DNA of 64,000 nt from Pyrenopolyporus hunteri. Taxonomy: Eukaryota > Ascomycota > Sordariomycetes > Xylariales > Hypoxylaceae. The DNA is taken from NCBI GenBank assembly GCA_902806595.1, contig CADCXC010000003.1, forward strand, positions 558,001-622,000, in the 5' to 3' direction. The notes under the pieces are model-generated. The model worked only from the letters and a program-made list of their open reading frames with translations. It made no database searches and was not told where the DNA came from. The position numbers and the translations under genes were made by a program. Below are positions 46,986 to 59,400 of this stretch, in pieces (within the stretch, counting starts at the first letter, position 1; each line of letters starts with the position of its first letter).

Positions 46986-47857
46986 ATGCATTAAATGGCA
47001 GGAAAGGAAACGGGAATCGTAAAAGTTCTTCGGAGTTGGATGGTTTCGGGTTTCTATTCCGGTAATGTCGTGTTTGGGCATTTTTCTCCCCGTAATTTCT
47101 CGTCGTCCTAGGTGCGGGAGGGCGATAATTCCTGGCAGGGTTAGATGTTGCTAGTTTACTGCATTCCGGATTGCTCATGTACTTTATGCCCTTATGAGAT
47201 ACAGGTCAATTGATCGGTAGATGAAATGAAGCATGTCATTAAAGACCACTTGCGTTCAGTTCCATTTAGTACATTACGTGATGTCTTTGCACGACTGCAG
47301 GACCAAGAAATATCTGGTATATATGTTCGTCCATCTTCACGTCTGGAACCGGCCGTCTCGGGTATCACAAAATCGATTCGAACAAGTCTTAGCTTTGTCT
47401 TAAACCGTAATGTGCTAGCGGACGGTTCTTGCGGATTGGTGGGATAGAGTCTTCGATCAGTGCCTGCCTGATTGGAAGTCCACCAGGGCGTAATTGAATG
47501 CGCATTGGATTGCCTGGCTCCATTCCGTTACCACAACACTCGTAAAAGTATATCTAAACCTACGGCGACGGAATGAATGCTGAGCGAACAATTCTGGAAT
47601 CTGTAGTTAGAGACTAGCCCAAAATTGCCTGGTATAAGTGCTCGTCACTTATATAGCGCACTCAACCCTATATCGTGTATGAAGCCAACTTCATGCTGAT
47701 GGCTAATATGAAAGTCTACAAAGAAGTACCAAGGCATGATATATTGTCCCAGAGGGTGGTCTATGGAAACATTAGATTCTATTCAGTGAAGATAAGACCC
47801 TCAGAATACAGATGTGATAAGAATCGCGTGAATATGTACAAGTTTTCTTCCGTCAGA
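46986..47857. other. convergent spacer
   Basis: Lies between the 3' ends of hsp90 (+) and the mitochondrial protein gene (-). No coding or RNA gene seen. Confidence 0.5.
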
Positions 47858-49165
47858 TCATGCATCGTCTCTATAATCAGCCAGATATCCCTCCAGTTCC
47901 CATAATTTCATCTGCAGTTCTGTGGTCCGCCGCCCGGCGAGCATAAATAAGGAACCGTTTTGCAGAGCGCCAGCCTCTTCCTTGACGGCCTTGACCTGTT
48001 CTGGTCCCAGGAGCCTAGGCATGTTGTGTACAGCCACGGTGGTCGTGTACTTCTCGCCTTCGATATCCGTTTTCTCGATATCGAACGTCGCGAACGGCCC
48101 GGGCTCGTTATTCGCTTGGGGGCCTTCTTCCGGCTCACCAAACCAAAGCACGGAGCCCTTGTGCTTGTACTTCACGTCATTCCAACCGTAGCACTTCACA
48201 ATATAGTACCGTCCGTTCTCCACGCAGAGCCTAGACAGGTACAAGATATTGGACACGACGTCGTGCCGCATAAGGTCCAGAATATAGCTGTCCATGTCCT
48301 TGCGCCAGACAGCTTTACCTGCTAGAGACTTATACCGTTGATTCGATCCCATAATACGCCTGTGACTATTCTCTAAGCCGGATCTCTTTGTCGAGAAAGC
48401 GGCGAGAACGTCCCGTCTTGCTAAGACGTAGACGGCCGGGCCGTATCTTCGTTTTTCTTCTGTTGAAGCAGTATCTTCGGGGTCTTGCTCTTGGAGCTTG
48501 TCCAACTCGGATTCTATGTCCGGTATGATCGCGTCTGTCTCTTCGGAGCCCGGTTCGTTTGTTATCTCAGATGTTTCCTTTACTTCGGGTCCTTTGGCTA
48601 GAGGCAGTTCCGGGATAGGGCTGTGAGGAATTACCCACGGAGCGCCGGTTTCGGGGTGTGCGACGAGGTTAAAGTCCTGTAGGAAGAAGCTAGGCAGACG
48701 AATTCGAGTTAAGGCACACATGCGTATAGGAGTGGCTAGAGCTCGAGCTATACGATTTGAGTGTCAGGACTCGAAGAGTGCGGTATAGATGAGCCGACAG
48801 GTGCCCTTACCGAACGGATTGGCCCGGAGCTGGCGCTCGACGGAATTCTTGGGCTTCCTGGGTTTCGCTTTCGGGAGTTGGTATCGTCTGGTGACCTCCC
48901 AGTAAGTGGGATCCATGAGCGGGGACAGCGGTAGCTCGCCCACCGCCGTCTCTACCGTCTTATTTTCCGGGTTGATCTTGAAGGCGTCATCTCGGTCGCT
49001 GGCGAGCTGCCCGCTGGTGTCGTTGGTGTCGTTGGTGGGGTTCGGCGGGTGGTCGCCTTGAGCTTGGTCGTTTGCGAAATGCCGGCGACTGAAGTACGGG
49101 GCAATTATTCTGCTGCATTGGCCGGGTCTGGCATTGCTCCGCTGCAGTGCTTTACATAGTCTCAT
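47858..49165 (-). CDS. conserved fungal mitochondrial protein, function unassigned
   Basis: Two exons (49165-48811 and 48747-47858) give 414 residues. The N-terminus (MRLCKALQRSN then ARPGQCSRIIAPYFSRRHF) is basic, Ser/Arg-rich and free of acids, typical of a mitochondrial presequence. A conserved core crosses the intron: NPFARALATPIRMCALT followed by RLPSFFLQDFNLVAHP. A middle acidic low-complexity segment (about 185-220) is followed by a second conserved part with YGPAVYVLARRDVLAA, RRYKSL-like text QRYKSLAGKAVWRKDM and VVSNILYLSRLC. I recognise the arrangement as common to ascomycete mitochondrial proteins, possibly linked to the mitoribosome, but cannot name it. It shares a 454-bp divergent promoter region with mitochondrial ClpP, consistent with a mitochondrial job. 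Confidence 0.82.
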
Positions 49166-49619
49166 AACATTGGCCGTGACGACAGAAGTCGGGTGAGTCA
49201 GGGCAATCGAAGGCGACGAGTGGGACGGCAAAGTGGGATAGAGGGAAAAAAAATAAAGAAAGAAAGATGTAATTGGTGTCGCCAAGATGAGATACCTATG
49301 ATAAAAAAAATAGTACTCAGGTACCTGGATTTGTTCAAAGTACTCAGGTAGCATGTGGGGCCGTCGTCATAGGTAGTTTCCCAATTACCTTACCTAAACC
49401 AAAGCTCACCTTGGATTCGTCGGCCCTTTTGCACCTTTTTCCGTATCTGCGCATCTGTGCCTCTTTTTCGATACTTACCTACCTCCAGTACCTTACCTAC
49501 CCAGGACCTGGGAACCAAATGCGAGATTCTATAGGTTGACGTCAAAGTTTATTTTGACAGCCTTCCCCGGGTTCATCGACCGTTTCTGTCTGGTTTATGG
49601 TCTTCGAGATTGGGACATT
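49166..49619. promoter_or_regulatory. shared divergent promoter region, mitochondrial gene pair
   Basis: The 454 bp between two divergent start codons (minus-strand mitochondrial protein and plus-strand ClpP) contain several TACC/GGTA tetramers and a TGACGTCA palindrome at 49537-49544, the consensus CRE/ATF bZIP site. No other gene fits, so both promoters must lie here. Confidence 0.5.
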
Positions 49620-50569
49620 ATGAACTACCAGCGGTCGCTCTGGCGGGCGGCGTCGCGCGCACTGCCGTCAGCCTCGACGAAGGCGATGAGGCCCACCGCT
49701 CGTTGCTTCTCTCAGTTCCCGCCCGGTCCTATCCAAGCTCCCCGAGGGGCTATTCCCTTGCCATATATCACGGAAGTTACTGTAAGAGAGGCCAATGGAA
49801 CCTGTGCTGAGGAATCCTGTAGCTGACGGAGTAGTCTGGTGGTTGGAGAACGTGTTCGTTGCCTCGGAATAATCGCCTTAACCCTCGAGGTCGCCTTGCT
49901 GACCTTACTACATAGATGATATCTTCTCTAAGCTACTTCAGGTGTGTTTTTGTTACCACCTTTCCACCCTCCTCTAACCCGCTTAAACTCATAATCCAGG
50001 AACGAATAATATGTCTGAACGGACCTATAGACGACACGGTTTCGGCCTCTATAGTAGCGCAATTACTTTGGTTGGAATCCGATAATCCGGATAAGCCGAT
50101 CACCATGTACATCCACTCGCCTGGTGGCTCCGTCACGGCTGGGCTGTCCATCTACGATACCATGGCCTACATCCGTTCGCCGGTATCAACGGTATGCCTT
50201 GGGCAGGCGGCTTCCATGGGTTCGCTGCTACTTACCGGGGGTGAGAAGGGGAAACGATTCGCCCTGCCGCATAGCAGCATCATGATTCACCAGCCCCTGG
50301 GCGGGACACAGGGGCCCGCGAGCGACATCCTAATTTATGCAAACCAGATACAACGCACGCGTGAGCAGGTGAATGAGATCTACCGGAAGCATCTGAACGC
50401 AGCGTTCGACCACGAAAAATACAGCCTTAAGGATGTTGAGGATATGATGGAGCGTGATAAGTACTTGACAGCACAAGAAGCGAAAGACATGGGCATCGTT
50501 GATGAGATTCTCACGAGGAGAGATGACAAGAAGCCGGAGAATAAGGAGGATGGCGGCAGCAGTGCATGA
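49620..50569 (+). CDS. clpP: mitochondrial ATP-dependent Clp protease proteolytic subunit
   Basis: Serine protease ClpP of the mitochondrial matrix; assembles into a double heptamer with ClpX. Four exons: 49620-49781, 49835-49853, 49916-49941 and 50000-50569 (777 nt, 258 residues). The middle exons are only 19 and 26 nt; using both restores the family text PYITEVT-SGGWRT-YDIFSKLLQ-ERIICLNG exactly, while omitting them breaks the frame. The first 45 residues (Arg/Ser/Ala-rich, with CFSQF) form a mitochondrial presequence. Catalytic Ser141 sits in GQAASMGSLLL and His166 in MIHQP. The Asp-containing region is in MMERDKYLTAQEA. The C-terminal tail is charged and disordered. Divergent from another mitochondrial gene. 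Confidence 0.96.
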
Positions 50570-51436
50570 AGACCCAACTGCTTCGGTCTTTATTACCTCC
50601 TCGATTAGATAATTGATTAAAATGATCAGTTGTATATTGTTGTTGGCGGTTACGAATTCGAGGCCCGTGTAAGAGAGCTACGGTTAGAACGAAAGGGGAG
50701 AAGCCCCCTTCGTAGGAGGTAAGGTGTGCACTATGTATTTTCTTCACATGGATGTCGGCAGTTCGCAATTCATGTCTTGACCACTAACTCCCTACCTGCT
50801 ACCTAGGTACCCAGTCGCCTTACTAAATCAATGCCTAACGCGCCTATGTACGTATATCCAAGCGAAGATGACTCTTGCGACGTAGTATTACCTAAGCGAG
50901 CTCAGGCGAGAGAGAGAGAGGGGGGGGAAGAAATATTAATGAACGTGGAATAGAAAAAAGGCGCAGGGTTCCACGCGCATACTACCGTACCTCGCGCCAT
51001 AATCGAATGCACATGCTTTTAGGACCTGCATATTAATAACATCGATATCTGCCCATCTGCCTATCTCCATATATACCTATATACCTAGGTATGTACCTAC
51101 CTATGTGTATATTTTATAATTCATACGGTATATTAGGTAAATTGCGATATGCTTTAACATGCCTGATACTTAATATTTACCACCTAGGTAGGGCATGTAC
51201 CCAAGCTATCGCGAATATTAAGTACCCGGTAATTCTACCAAGATCAGCCCGGATTATGCCTCATCTTGGGACAACCGTCCACGTGGTCCACTTCCACATG
51301 CCACTGTAGTGCAACCGCACCACACTGCGCATGTTGCATAGAATCGCCTAAACGTTCTCGTACATGCCTACCTACCATGCATAATTCATCCCGTGTCTAA
51401 ACATATCCAGGTAGTATTTTAAGGGGAACTTTCTGA

Positions 51437-51475
51437 CAAGCTGAGGAGCTGAGGAGCCGAGGAGCTGACAAGCTA
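51437..51475. repeat. GAGGAGCT-type minisatellite
   Basis: Imperfect tandem copies of CTGAGGAG/CCGAGGAG are bordered on each side by GACAAGCT. No coding context. Confidence 0.55.
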
Positions 51476-52332
51476 ACAGCCGCAGCCTTACCACAAGGCA
51501 CACGCCATGAGGTCAGGCCATGAGGTAATGTGAGATGGAATGTGAGATGAACCTATCGTCGTACCTAGCTTCGAAACTTGGTAGGGCGGCGCCGGTGCAA
51601 CTACCCCTACCGAGTGTTAGCATACTTTAGCAGCTAAGTATGTGATAAATAGGTACGCAAAGGGCGCGTGCGCGGACCGATCGGCGGCGATTGGTCTAGT
51701 TACGGCCGGCAAATCTATTGATTAAGCTTATAAGAAAGCGGGCGGGTGTGGCTGGCGACTATATACCTATGTACTAGCACACCCCATGGATCTACGGCAA
51801 TAGAAGATACGTAGTAGTCTAAGGGTACATGTAGTTGATGCGAAATGGTGAAAGTGGCGGGTCAGGGGGTGGAGTGGCAGTGGCACTTGGGAGGGACTGA
51901 ACCGAACACCGAATTATAGTGCTATCCGGTAGCCCTAAAATATATACTACTACTACCACCACTACTAGGTACTTGCTGAATAGGTACCTACCTACCTACC
52001 TACATACACACCAGGCACTAGTGTAGGTACATGTATGCAGTAGAAAGTTGACCAAGGAGAGGTAAGCAGATACCTAGATATGTAGGTAGGTACATAGGTA
52101 TGTACCTACCTCCCTAAGCAGGGGGAAGGGGGAAGAGCATGGGGGAGAGGACGGTGGGCGCTATATTGAAATTATAGTGTGCATTTTAGTACTGTTAACG
52201 AGGATAGCACGACTCGCAACCTTGAATAGATCTCCTAATGGCCCCACTCCTTAGAATACCTAGGCACACGTACCTATACCATCCCGTTCCCATCCCCGTC
52301 TCGTCCTATCCCAACTTCCTCCATCTCTCAGC

Positions 52333-52460
52333 CCATCATCATCATCATCCTCCCTCCGTCCCGTCTTGCCGACTTTCTCTGCGCATTCCTTACCACCCCT
52401 TGCCTCTAACTCTTTTTCATCATTGTCATCATTGTCATCGTCATCACCATCATCTTCTTC
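52333..52460. repeat. CAT/CTT trinucleotide-rich tract
   Basis: Interrupted runs of CAT, GTCAT and CTT. It reads as Ser-rich or His-rich in forward frames, but these lack start context, splice partners or conservation clues and are taken as a non-coding pyrimidine tract. Confidence 0.5.
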
Positions 52461-53438
52461 TTCTTGTTCTTATCCGTCTTCTACTTTATCCTCCTTTTCC
52501 TCCCACTTCTACTTCCACAACCTACTCGTCTTAGGCTCGGCCAAGCTTTTGCCCACCCAAATACGGACTTGACTACCTATACCTGCCTACCTACCTACCT
52601 ACCTACCTGGTAGGTAACTAACAGTTCTAGCCCTGGTTGACCTTCGTAGGGCCTGCTCTCGCTATGGCCCGTCACCTCTACGTCCCGTTCTTATTGCCGG
52701 CAGAGGTCGAAACGCGCCTAGGCTACGGACAAGCGTTTAATACGAAAAGGGCAGACGAAGCAACCTCACTCCACCGACTTATACTATAACCAGTGTAAGA
52801 AGCTGGCCATCGGTTTCTTTCTTTAACCACTCTCCACCCCTACTCAAAGCCTACCCAAGCCTACCCAGGGTCACTTTACCTCGTACATATTTTATTGCGT
52901 CGACATCGTTCGCTACGCCAATGCAAGACATCTGCTCTCTTTCCTGCATCCCTGGCACTACCACGCCTCTCCTATAACACTTAGATTACCTATTAAATAC
53001 TAAAGCCGCCCCCACTCGATATTGAACCCCCCTTCGAGCCACATGTTACTGAAGTTGATACTTTCCCACCATCTCAGGATCCGTTCGCGGCCTCACTCAT
53101 TCATGCGCACCCACTGTCGTTGTAGTTACTCACCCCATCCATAAGCTAGACTATTCCTTCATCTTAACTTGCGGTACCATTATCGACCACCTTGTGAATT
53201 TTACTATTATCATACCCGGAATTACTTTACCTTGACTTAGTCGGCTTTTCTTCCATACTACTGATCCTCCTTTCTACCTTCAACTCCATGGTATACGTTA
53301 TCCTCTGATTGAGCCCATTGAAGAAAAGCGATCCCTACTGCGCGCGTACGGCGAAGCAGGCCAAGCCACCCGGCTGCGTCCGACATTTTCGCCAGCTAAA
53401 AGAGGACTTTTACATCCGTCGAGGTATATAATCCCAAA

Positions 53439-55219
53439 ATGCACAGCGATTTCACTTTTACCGTCAATAATTACGTATCTGGCCCTCACGCCAAAACGAT
53501 GCTTCCGTACCGGAGTTCTTTTTCGACTCCGGTCATGCAAACTCTGTCCCCAGAGCTATCTCCCCCCGCCAGCGAACCCAGTCCCGCCGATACAAGCAGC
53601 GTTTCGAAGCATGATGCCGAGCCCGTCAAGTCCTCGGTACTGCACATGCAGACCGTCTTCTCTTCGCAGACCGGAGAGGCGCATCCTTCCCAGCAACATT
53701 CGGCTCAAGTGTGGGAGTCTCACAAAGCCGAAATACGAAGGTTATATTTGGACGAGAACCGACCTCTGAAGGAAGTCATGGCGATAATGCGTCAGAAGGG
53801 GTTTAGAGCGACGTAAGTCGTTAGACTTGTCCTAACACTCCCTTAGATCCCGCTGGCTAACGACGCACCGGCAGTGTCAGAATGTATAAGTCGCGCTTTG
53901 ACAAGTGGGGGTTTAGTAAAAACAACAGCAAGAAAGATGTAATTGCGATGCTTCAGGTACAGCGCCAGCGAAGCGCTGTTGGCAAACGCACCGCGTTTCA
54001 TCGCAACGGAAAAGAAGTAGCTATCGATGCTTACCTCAAGAGAAAAGGCATCTCGCAGTACGATCTTGTAGAGCCTGGCTTAGCCGAGAAACTCCCCGAG
54101 AACTTGCGATGTCTCACGCCGCCTCCCGAAAGTCCCAAGGCTTTAAATGCTCCGGGGAATCTGTCGTTGCAAGAACTCATCTTGCAGTGTGCGAGGGACT
54201 TGGCTTGGAACTGGTATTGTCCGCCTGACACGCCGCTGGTGGCCTGCGCGGCTCATTATCGTGGGGACGAGTTACGCTGCGCGATTACGGATATTACCAA
54301 TGCGGACTGGCTGTTTTCTGTTGGCCAATATGAGAGAGGGGGTGCGATGTGCGAGCAAGGTTTCAAGTCCTTGCATTTGATGTTCAAGAAGCCGTCGATC
54401 TATGGATTGCTACATCTGTTAATCACCGTGCTCGACGCCTCGAACAGAGGAATCGTCAAAGAGATATGGAGATACCTCGCGGCGTACGCTACTACCGTTC
54501 GGGTCGAGGGTCCTATGGCGCGGCTCTTCCAAGGGATCTGGAAATACCTCAGCACTCATGACTACGAAGAATTCTGGGATTTTGTCTTCGAGTGTACAGA
54601 GAAGCTGCTCCTTATCGAAGAAAACCACTCGGGTCTGCCGGCCGACACATTGCCGAGGCTGTATCCTATATTATTTATCCCACGGGCTTATCAATACCGG
54701 TCCCAGCCGTATCGACGTCTCCAAAGCCGCTGTGATTTTCAGAGGCTGATACAGGGCCCTATGCCGACAGCTATAGAGGAGCTAACCGTCTTCCAAGCAA
54801 CCGAGCTTCTCATTCTAGGAAACCAGACGTTATGGCAGGGCGATCGCGTTTTCCAACTCGCTAATACGGTTCTCGAGAACACGAGGGGCATCGCGTACAA
54901 CACTGAATTCTTCGTCTACATTGCGCTAACCTCGCTAGCACACTACCACAGAAACCAGTTCTTGCGAGCCGAAGACCCCATATCTAAAGCGTCGAACCAC
55001 CAATTGTCGGTACATTACCTCGAGCAAATTGTCTCGGTGATGGAAGGCCACTGGGATCCCGACATGGGATATCTGTTGGGTGAATTGGAGCGGCTAGAGC
55101 ATTGGTACAGGGAAGCAGGAGATATTGCGCAAGCGGACGCGGCGCATGTTAGATGGGATAAGGCGCTGGAAGCGATACCGAAAGATTTCGTCAGAGGGCA
55201 GAAAGGCATATTACACTAG
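53439..55219 (+). CDS. Clr5-domain protein
   Basis: Protein of 572 residues from exons 53439-53812 and 53875-55219. A Clr5 domain (PF14420) occupies about 90-141 and is split by the intron: VWESHKAEIRRLYLDENRPL, then KEVMAIMRQKGFRAT and VRMYKSRFDKWGFSKN. Clr5 was first described in fission yeast heterochromatin silencing; in filamentous fungi the domain sits at the N-terminus of many proteins of unknown role. The N-terminal 85 residues are Ser/Pro-rich. The remaining 400 residues contain no motif I can name; helical segments such as YGLLHLLITVLDASNR and the pattern of Trp/Tyr residues suggest a TPR-like helical solenoid. No membrane segments. A nuclear or regulatory role is inference from the domain. 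Confidence 0.88.
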
Positions 55220-56406
55220 TTCCAAAGGCTCCCTATACCCCTCCGCGCTGCCGTAGGACTATGTACGCCACATGAGCGCCTACCGCGGAAACGCGCAGCG
55301 ATGTACATACATGCAACGATATACCCCATGTTACAAAATTTCGGATTGATTTGAAAGCGTCGGCGTCTTGGCTTGATATCGGGTGGTGAGGCGCTGCCGG
55401 TCTCGGTTTGCTCCTATTAGGGATAAGACAAATCTTGAGTCAGAGTTGGGTTATCTGTTAGCTGGCAGCAGATGTACAGTTACAAGAATTCAATGGATTG
55501 CATATATCTTTTTGGAGTTTCCTTAATCCCCGCGAAGTTGGGTTCATGTATGGTACCTTGCTAACAAGTAGGTAGGAGTTGTAATTTAAAAGGGAGGTAT
55601 TAAAGTCAGGTAGTCTCGCTCATATGCATATACCTACCTACTTACTTACCTAGGTAAGTCAATGTGGTTTCTTTCCTTTTTACTATGGATGTTTTTCGCT
55701 ATTATAAACAATTCAAAAACAATTCATTGGAACTCGAAGGCGGGTGGCGCCCGGAACTGACGCACGATTTGACTCATGTATCGCACAGCATTCTGGGATG
55801 TCGCTATTGAACCGAGCCGTTCGGATCTCTCTCCTTTGGTTAACATTAGGCGCAGGCCGGTCTATCTCAACAGCATATCTCCACGATTTGGCCTCAATTA
55901 CTACGTAGAATGCAAATTCCAACTTCCATATGGCACGTCTTGATTCTGTTTACGTCCATCGAAGCACTGTCGTACCAGCTTCGCCCAGTAACAAGGGTGC
56001 CTCATTGGAGATACCTGAGGGGGTGAGCGGGAGCAGGACGAATCAGAGAGCTCAATATGCCATGGCCTGTGGTTCTGCGGATTGCGCAGATGCGCAATAG
56101 CGCAGCGTCGCATTTGTGTCCAGCCTCATGGCGTCTCATATAAGAGAATCCAGGCAGCACCCCCGTCTCTCGATCATTACTAGAAAGTCATTAATTATCC
56201 TCAACTTACACTCTATCACAACCACCACTTACTTACCCTTAGTCGCTCCTTTTCTCCTTTGTTGACGTCAAGGCATCCGCCTCGCCGGTTCCCACACTCG
56301 TTCACAGGCTCAAGTTTCTCACCACCCTATCTCTCTCACTATCTAGGATACCTCACCTAAATGGCAGCCTATATGTGGGATTGTTACGAATGCCCTGACA
56401 ATCAAC
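55220..56406. other. intergenic, promoter of the pseudokinase gene
   Basis: No protein gene recognised. The last 250 bp are CT-rich, as in fungal leaders. A small upstream frame (56361-56429) overlaps the next gene's start. Confidence 0.5.
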
Positions 56407-56429
56407 ATGGACAGAGAATGCGATTGTAA
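56361..56429 (+). CDS. overlapping upstream ORF (22 codons plus stop)
   Basis: An ATG at 56361 opens a 22-codon frame (MAAYMWDCYECPDNQHGQRM and two more residues) that ends at 56429, after the main ATG at 56407 and in another frame. If both lie on the same mRNA, ribosomes starting here would miss the main start, so it could repress translation. It could instead be the true N-terminus of a differently spliced protein. Confidence 0.4.
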   Translation: MAAYMWDCYECPDNQHGQRMRL

Positions 56430-59400
56430 TATGGATGGCTCTCGGACTAGCGATCCGAGTAGCCTCCCATGGTCTGGACATCCGCCGCAGCTGAGCGCTA
56501 CGAACTTCAGGATAAGTCAATCCGCGGAATCGGATCAGATTGATGCATACCACTTGCCCTTCTCCGACAATTGCTCCGATATCTTCCTCCCGGTCCAACT
56601 CTCTACGACAACGTGCAGAACACTCAAAGCAAATTCAAAGTCATTCCTGCCACAAGATCAACTTCACGCTCACGATTCAACATTGGCGAAACAAGAGCTC
56701 AGAATAGCTATGTCTAAGCTTCCCGAATCTGTTCTCGACAGGTACACCACGGCGATGTTTGCGGTTACTGTCAACAATGCTAGTAACCATGCAAGTCTTC
56801 AGAATTCGGGGTTTCAACCCAGCAATCAGATATCTGGGCTGAAACCCCGAATACTGAAGCCACTCAAAGTCCTGGTACTTATTAGCAAAGTTGACACTAT
56901 ACCGTCATTTATTTCCGGTGAACCTACGAATTTTTCGCTCCTCATCGACTATCCCCACTTCCTAGGCGAACAAACATCATTGGCAGTCTTACTCAAGCGA
57001 TGCTTCCACAAGTGGACGGTGCGCGAAGTCAGAACCCTTACAGAGACACAATGGGTAGTCTCGTCTCCGTTTCTCGGCACCTCCGCTGGAGACGTATCCG
57101 TCCACGACTTCCTATCACAGACCCTGCTTTCCAGTTTCAACGATGACACTGTTACTACGCCGTATGTCAATATTGATGATTATAATAACGTCGAGATCCA
57201 TCGCCAGCATCATAATTATGATCATAGGAGCAATCAGGTACGCTTCGGGGCCGAGCTTATAATGTTTTTGACGTTAATACTCTACAGTATAAATTGTACT
57301 TTGCGCCGAAAGAATCACTCTTCAAACGCATTTCAGAGTTTCAGCGCGAAGTAGCCGTCCTCGGGCCCTATGAGGGCTCCCCACACGCATGTGCGGTTAA
57401 TGTTCCAGTAGCATTTCGCCACGGAATTCTATTCTATCTGCTCTTCCCCTGGCTCGAAGGTCCCAAAACATACTCTTTTTCGAAGGACAGGCGGGCCCCA
57501 ACCCTCAATCCGTCTCCCTTAAGACGTATCCACGACCAATGCCTAGAGACAGCCACTGCCCCACGTCTAATTCATCATGCCCATCACCCAGCAGAGGCAT
57601 GCGCATCATGCTACAGATACCATAGAGATATCAAGCCTAAGCCCATTTTTTCATTGAAGGAAGGTTCCCAGAGTGGAAGTCTCTTTTGGACGCCCAGCAA
57701 GTCTGTTATAGAGGTGCGGTATCCTCAGTTAGGAACAGACAGAAGTGATCCTCCCATCGAGTTCTTACCCACAGACCCGGACCCTAAACTTGGAATGAAG
57801 GGAGTTGCTAACGGCGCCCACGATGTATGGTCTCTTAGATGCGTTCCATTCAAACTTCTGACTCGGTTGTTTTACGGCTGGAAAGGAGTGGGATGTCTGT
57901 CACCGTCTCAAATTGGTGCGGGCCTACGAGCTAGCAAGGTAGAATGGAAAGACTTTGGGTTCTTAAGAATGGCATTCGCCGGACAAGGAGCTTCGCCGAA
58001 AGTACAGCTTAAAGCAAGCATCATTCTTGTGAGCCTCACAACCCCAACCAGGCAGGTTCACGTACTAACAATATAGTGGATCAACACTCTCGCCGCGGAT
58101 AGGACGGAGAGTCGTTGTACTACAGACTGGTTAGACCAGGGACGCACCGAACTTCTCGACACGAATCGGGAAACGAGTGCTAGTATCTCGCGGGTCACGG
58201 AGAAGCTCCAATGTCTTCGGCAAAGATGCTTAGAAGACCCAGCTTACACCGTGGCGCTTCCCCGGCCACGAAAACCGCCGTGGTCAACCCGAATGCTACG
58301 AAGCCTTCACCAAGACAAACTCCCAGCCCCGAAAAACTCAGCTCAATCAACGTATTCGAACATGTCTCAGTTACAAACCTCAAGCGAACTGGACGCCATA
58401 GAACAGATGACCGTACCGCCACAGGGTGTGTATTGGCCAAGTTTCGAGGAGCATGGTTACAATACAAACCATCCCAACAACCTCTACAACTATGCGATTA
58501 ACGAGATGGCGCACATAGAGGGTGCCTCAGACGGTTATCAGGCCGGCATATTACCTAGTAGCCAACCCGCGCAACCCTTAAACCAATCCGTACCTACACA
58601 AACCGCCCGCAAAAGCCTAAACAATCGAAGGCGGACTATCGATTCTATCGACAATAGCAACACCGGGGAACAGCGAAAGAAGAAGGCGCGTAAAAAAGGG
58701 AATTCGCCAATACAGGACGCCTTTAGAGAGGCAGCAGGGGATAGAACAGTCGCAAACCCATCCGAGATGGGGAGTAGCAAATCCCCAAGATCGCCGGAAA
58801 CAACGGCGGGTGATAGGCTCTTCGCCTGCCCGTTCTTTAAGCGGAACCCCGCAAGATACAGCACGAAGGCTTGGAAAGCTTGCACCGTGGTTGGTGGTAG
58901 GACCATACCAAGATTGAAGTCAGTTGCCTCACTCGACGAGTGCATTGCTTAGCAGTTTAGTGGCTAACGGGAAAATATAGGGAGCATATCTATCGCAACC
59001 ATTGTTCGAGCGGCCACAGATGCGACCGTTGCTTCGCGGAGTTTAAAGATAGATACGAGCTCCAGCAACACCGTCGCACCGAGCCGCCATGCCGGATACG
59101 AGACGCCAATTCCGGCACAGACACGATAGATGAGGTGCAGAGGGAAGAGATCCAGAGGAAGTTGCGTGGGATTTCGGACGAGGAGAAGTGGAGGAAAATG
59201 TATAGGATCATCTTCAAGCTCGACCCGACCGCCGAGGTTCCTTCGCCGTGTGAGTGCCTCGAAACATAGTGCCCAGCCTACCCGACCTTATGCTAACACC
59301 GCTCCTCACAGATCAGGACATTATCACGGGGGAACCAGACCCCGGAAAAAACAAATTAGATAATGCCATCTCGTTGCCCGAATTTCAAGCTTTCCTCCAC

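Larger units (their letters stand above)
50570..53438. other. intergenic with abundant TACC/TAGG repeats and microsatellites
   Basis: About 2.9 kb without a convincing gene. It holds TACCTA-type clusters near 51070-51104, 51967-52004, 52076-52113 and 52576-52613, a GAGGAGCT minisatellite near 51437-51475, and a CAT/CATC trinucleotide tract at 52333-52460. The final 600 bp are pyrimidine-rich and should be the promoter and leader of the Clr5 gene. Confidence 0.5.

Noticed and set aside
52238..52572. His/Ser/Pro-rich plus-strand frames
   Set aside because: Produced by a CAT/CTT trinucleotide tract in a pyrimidine-rich promoter region; low complexity throughout.
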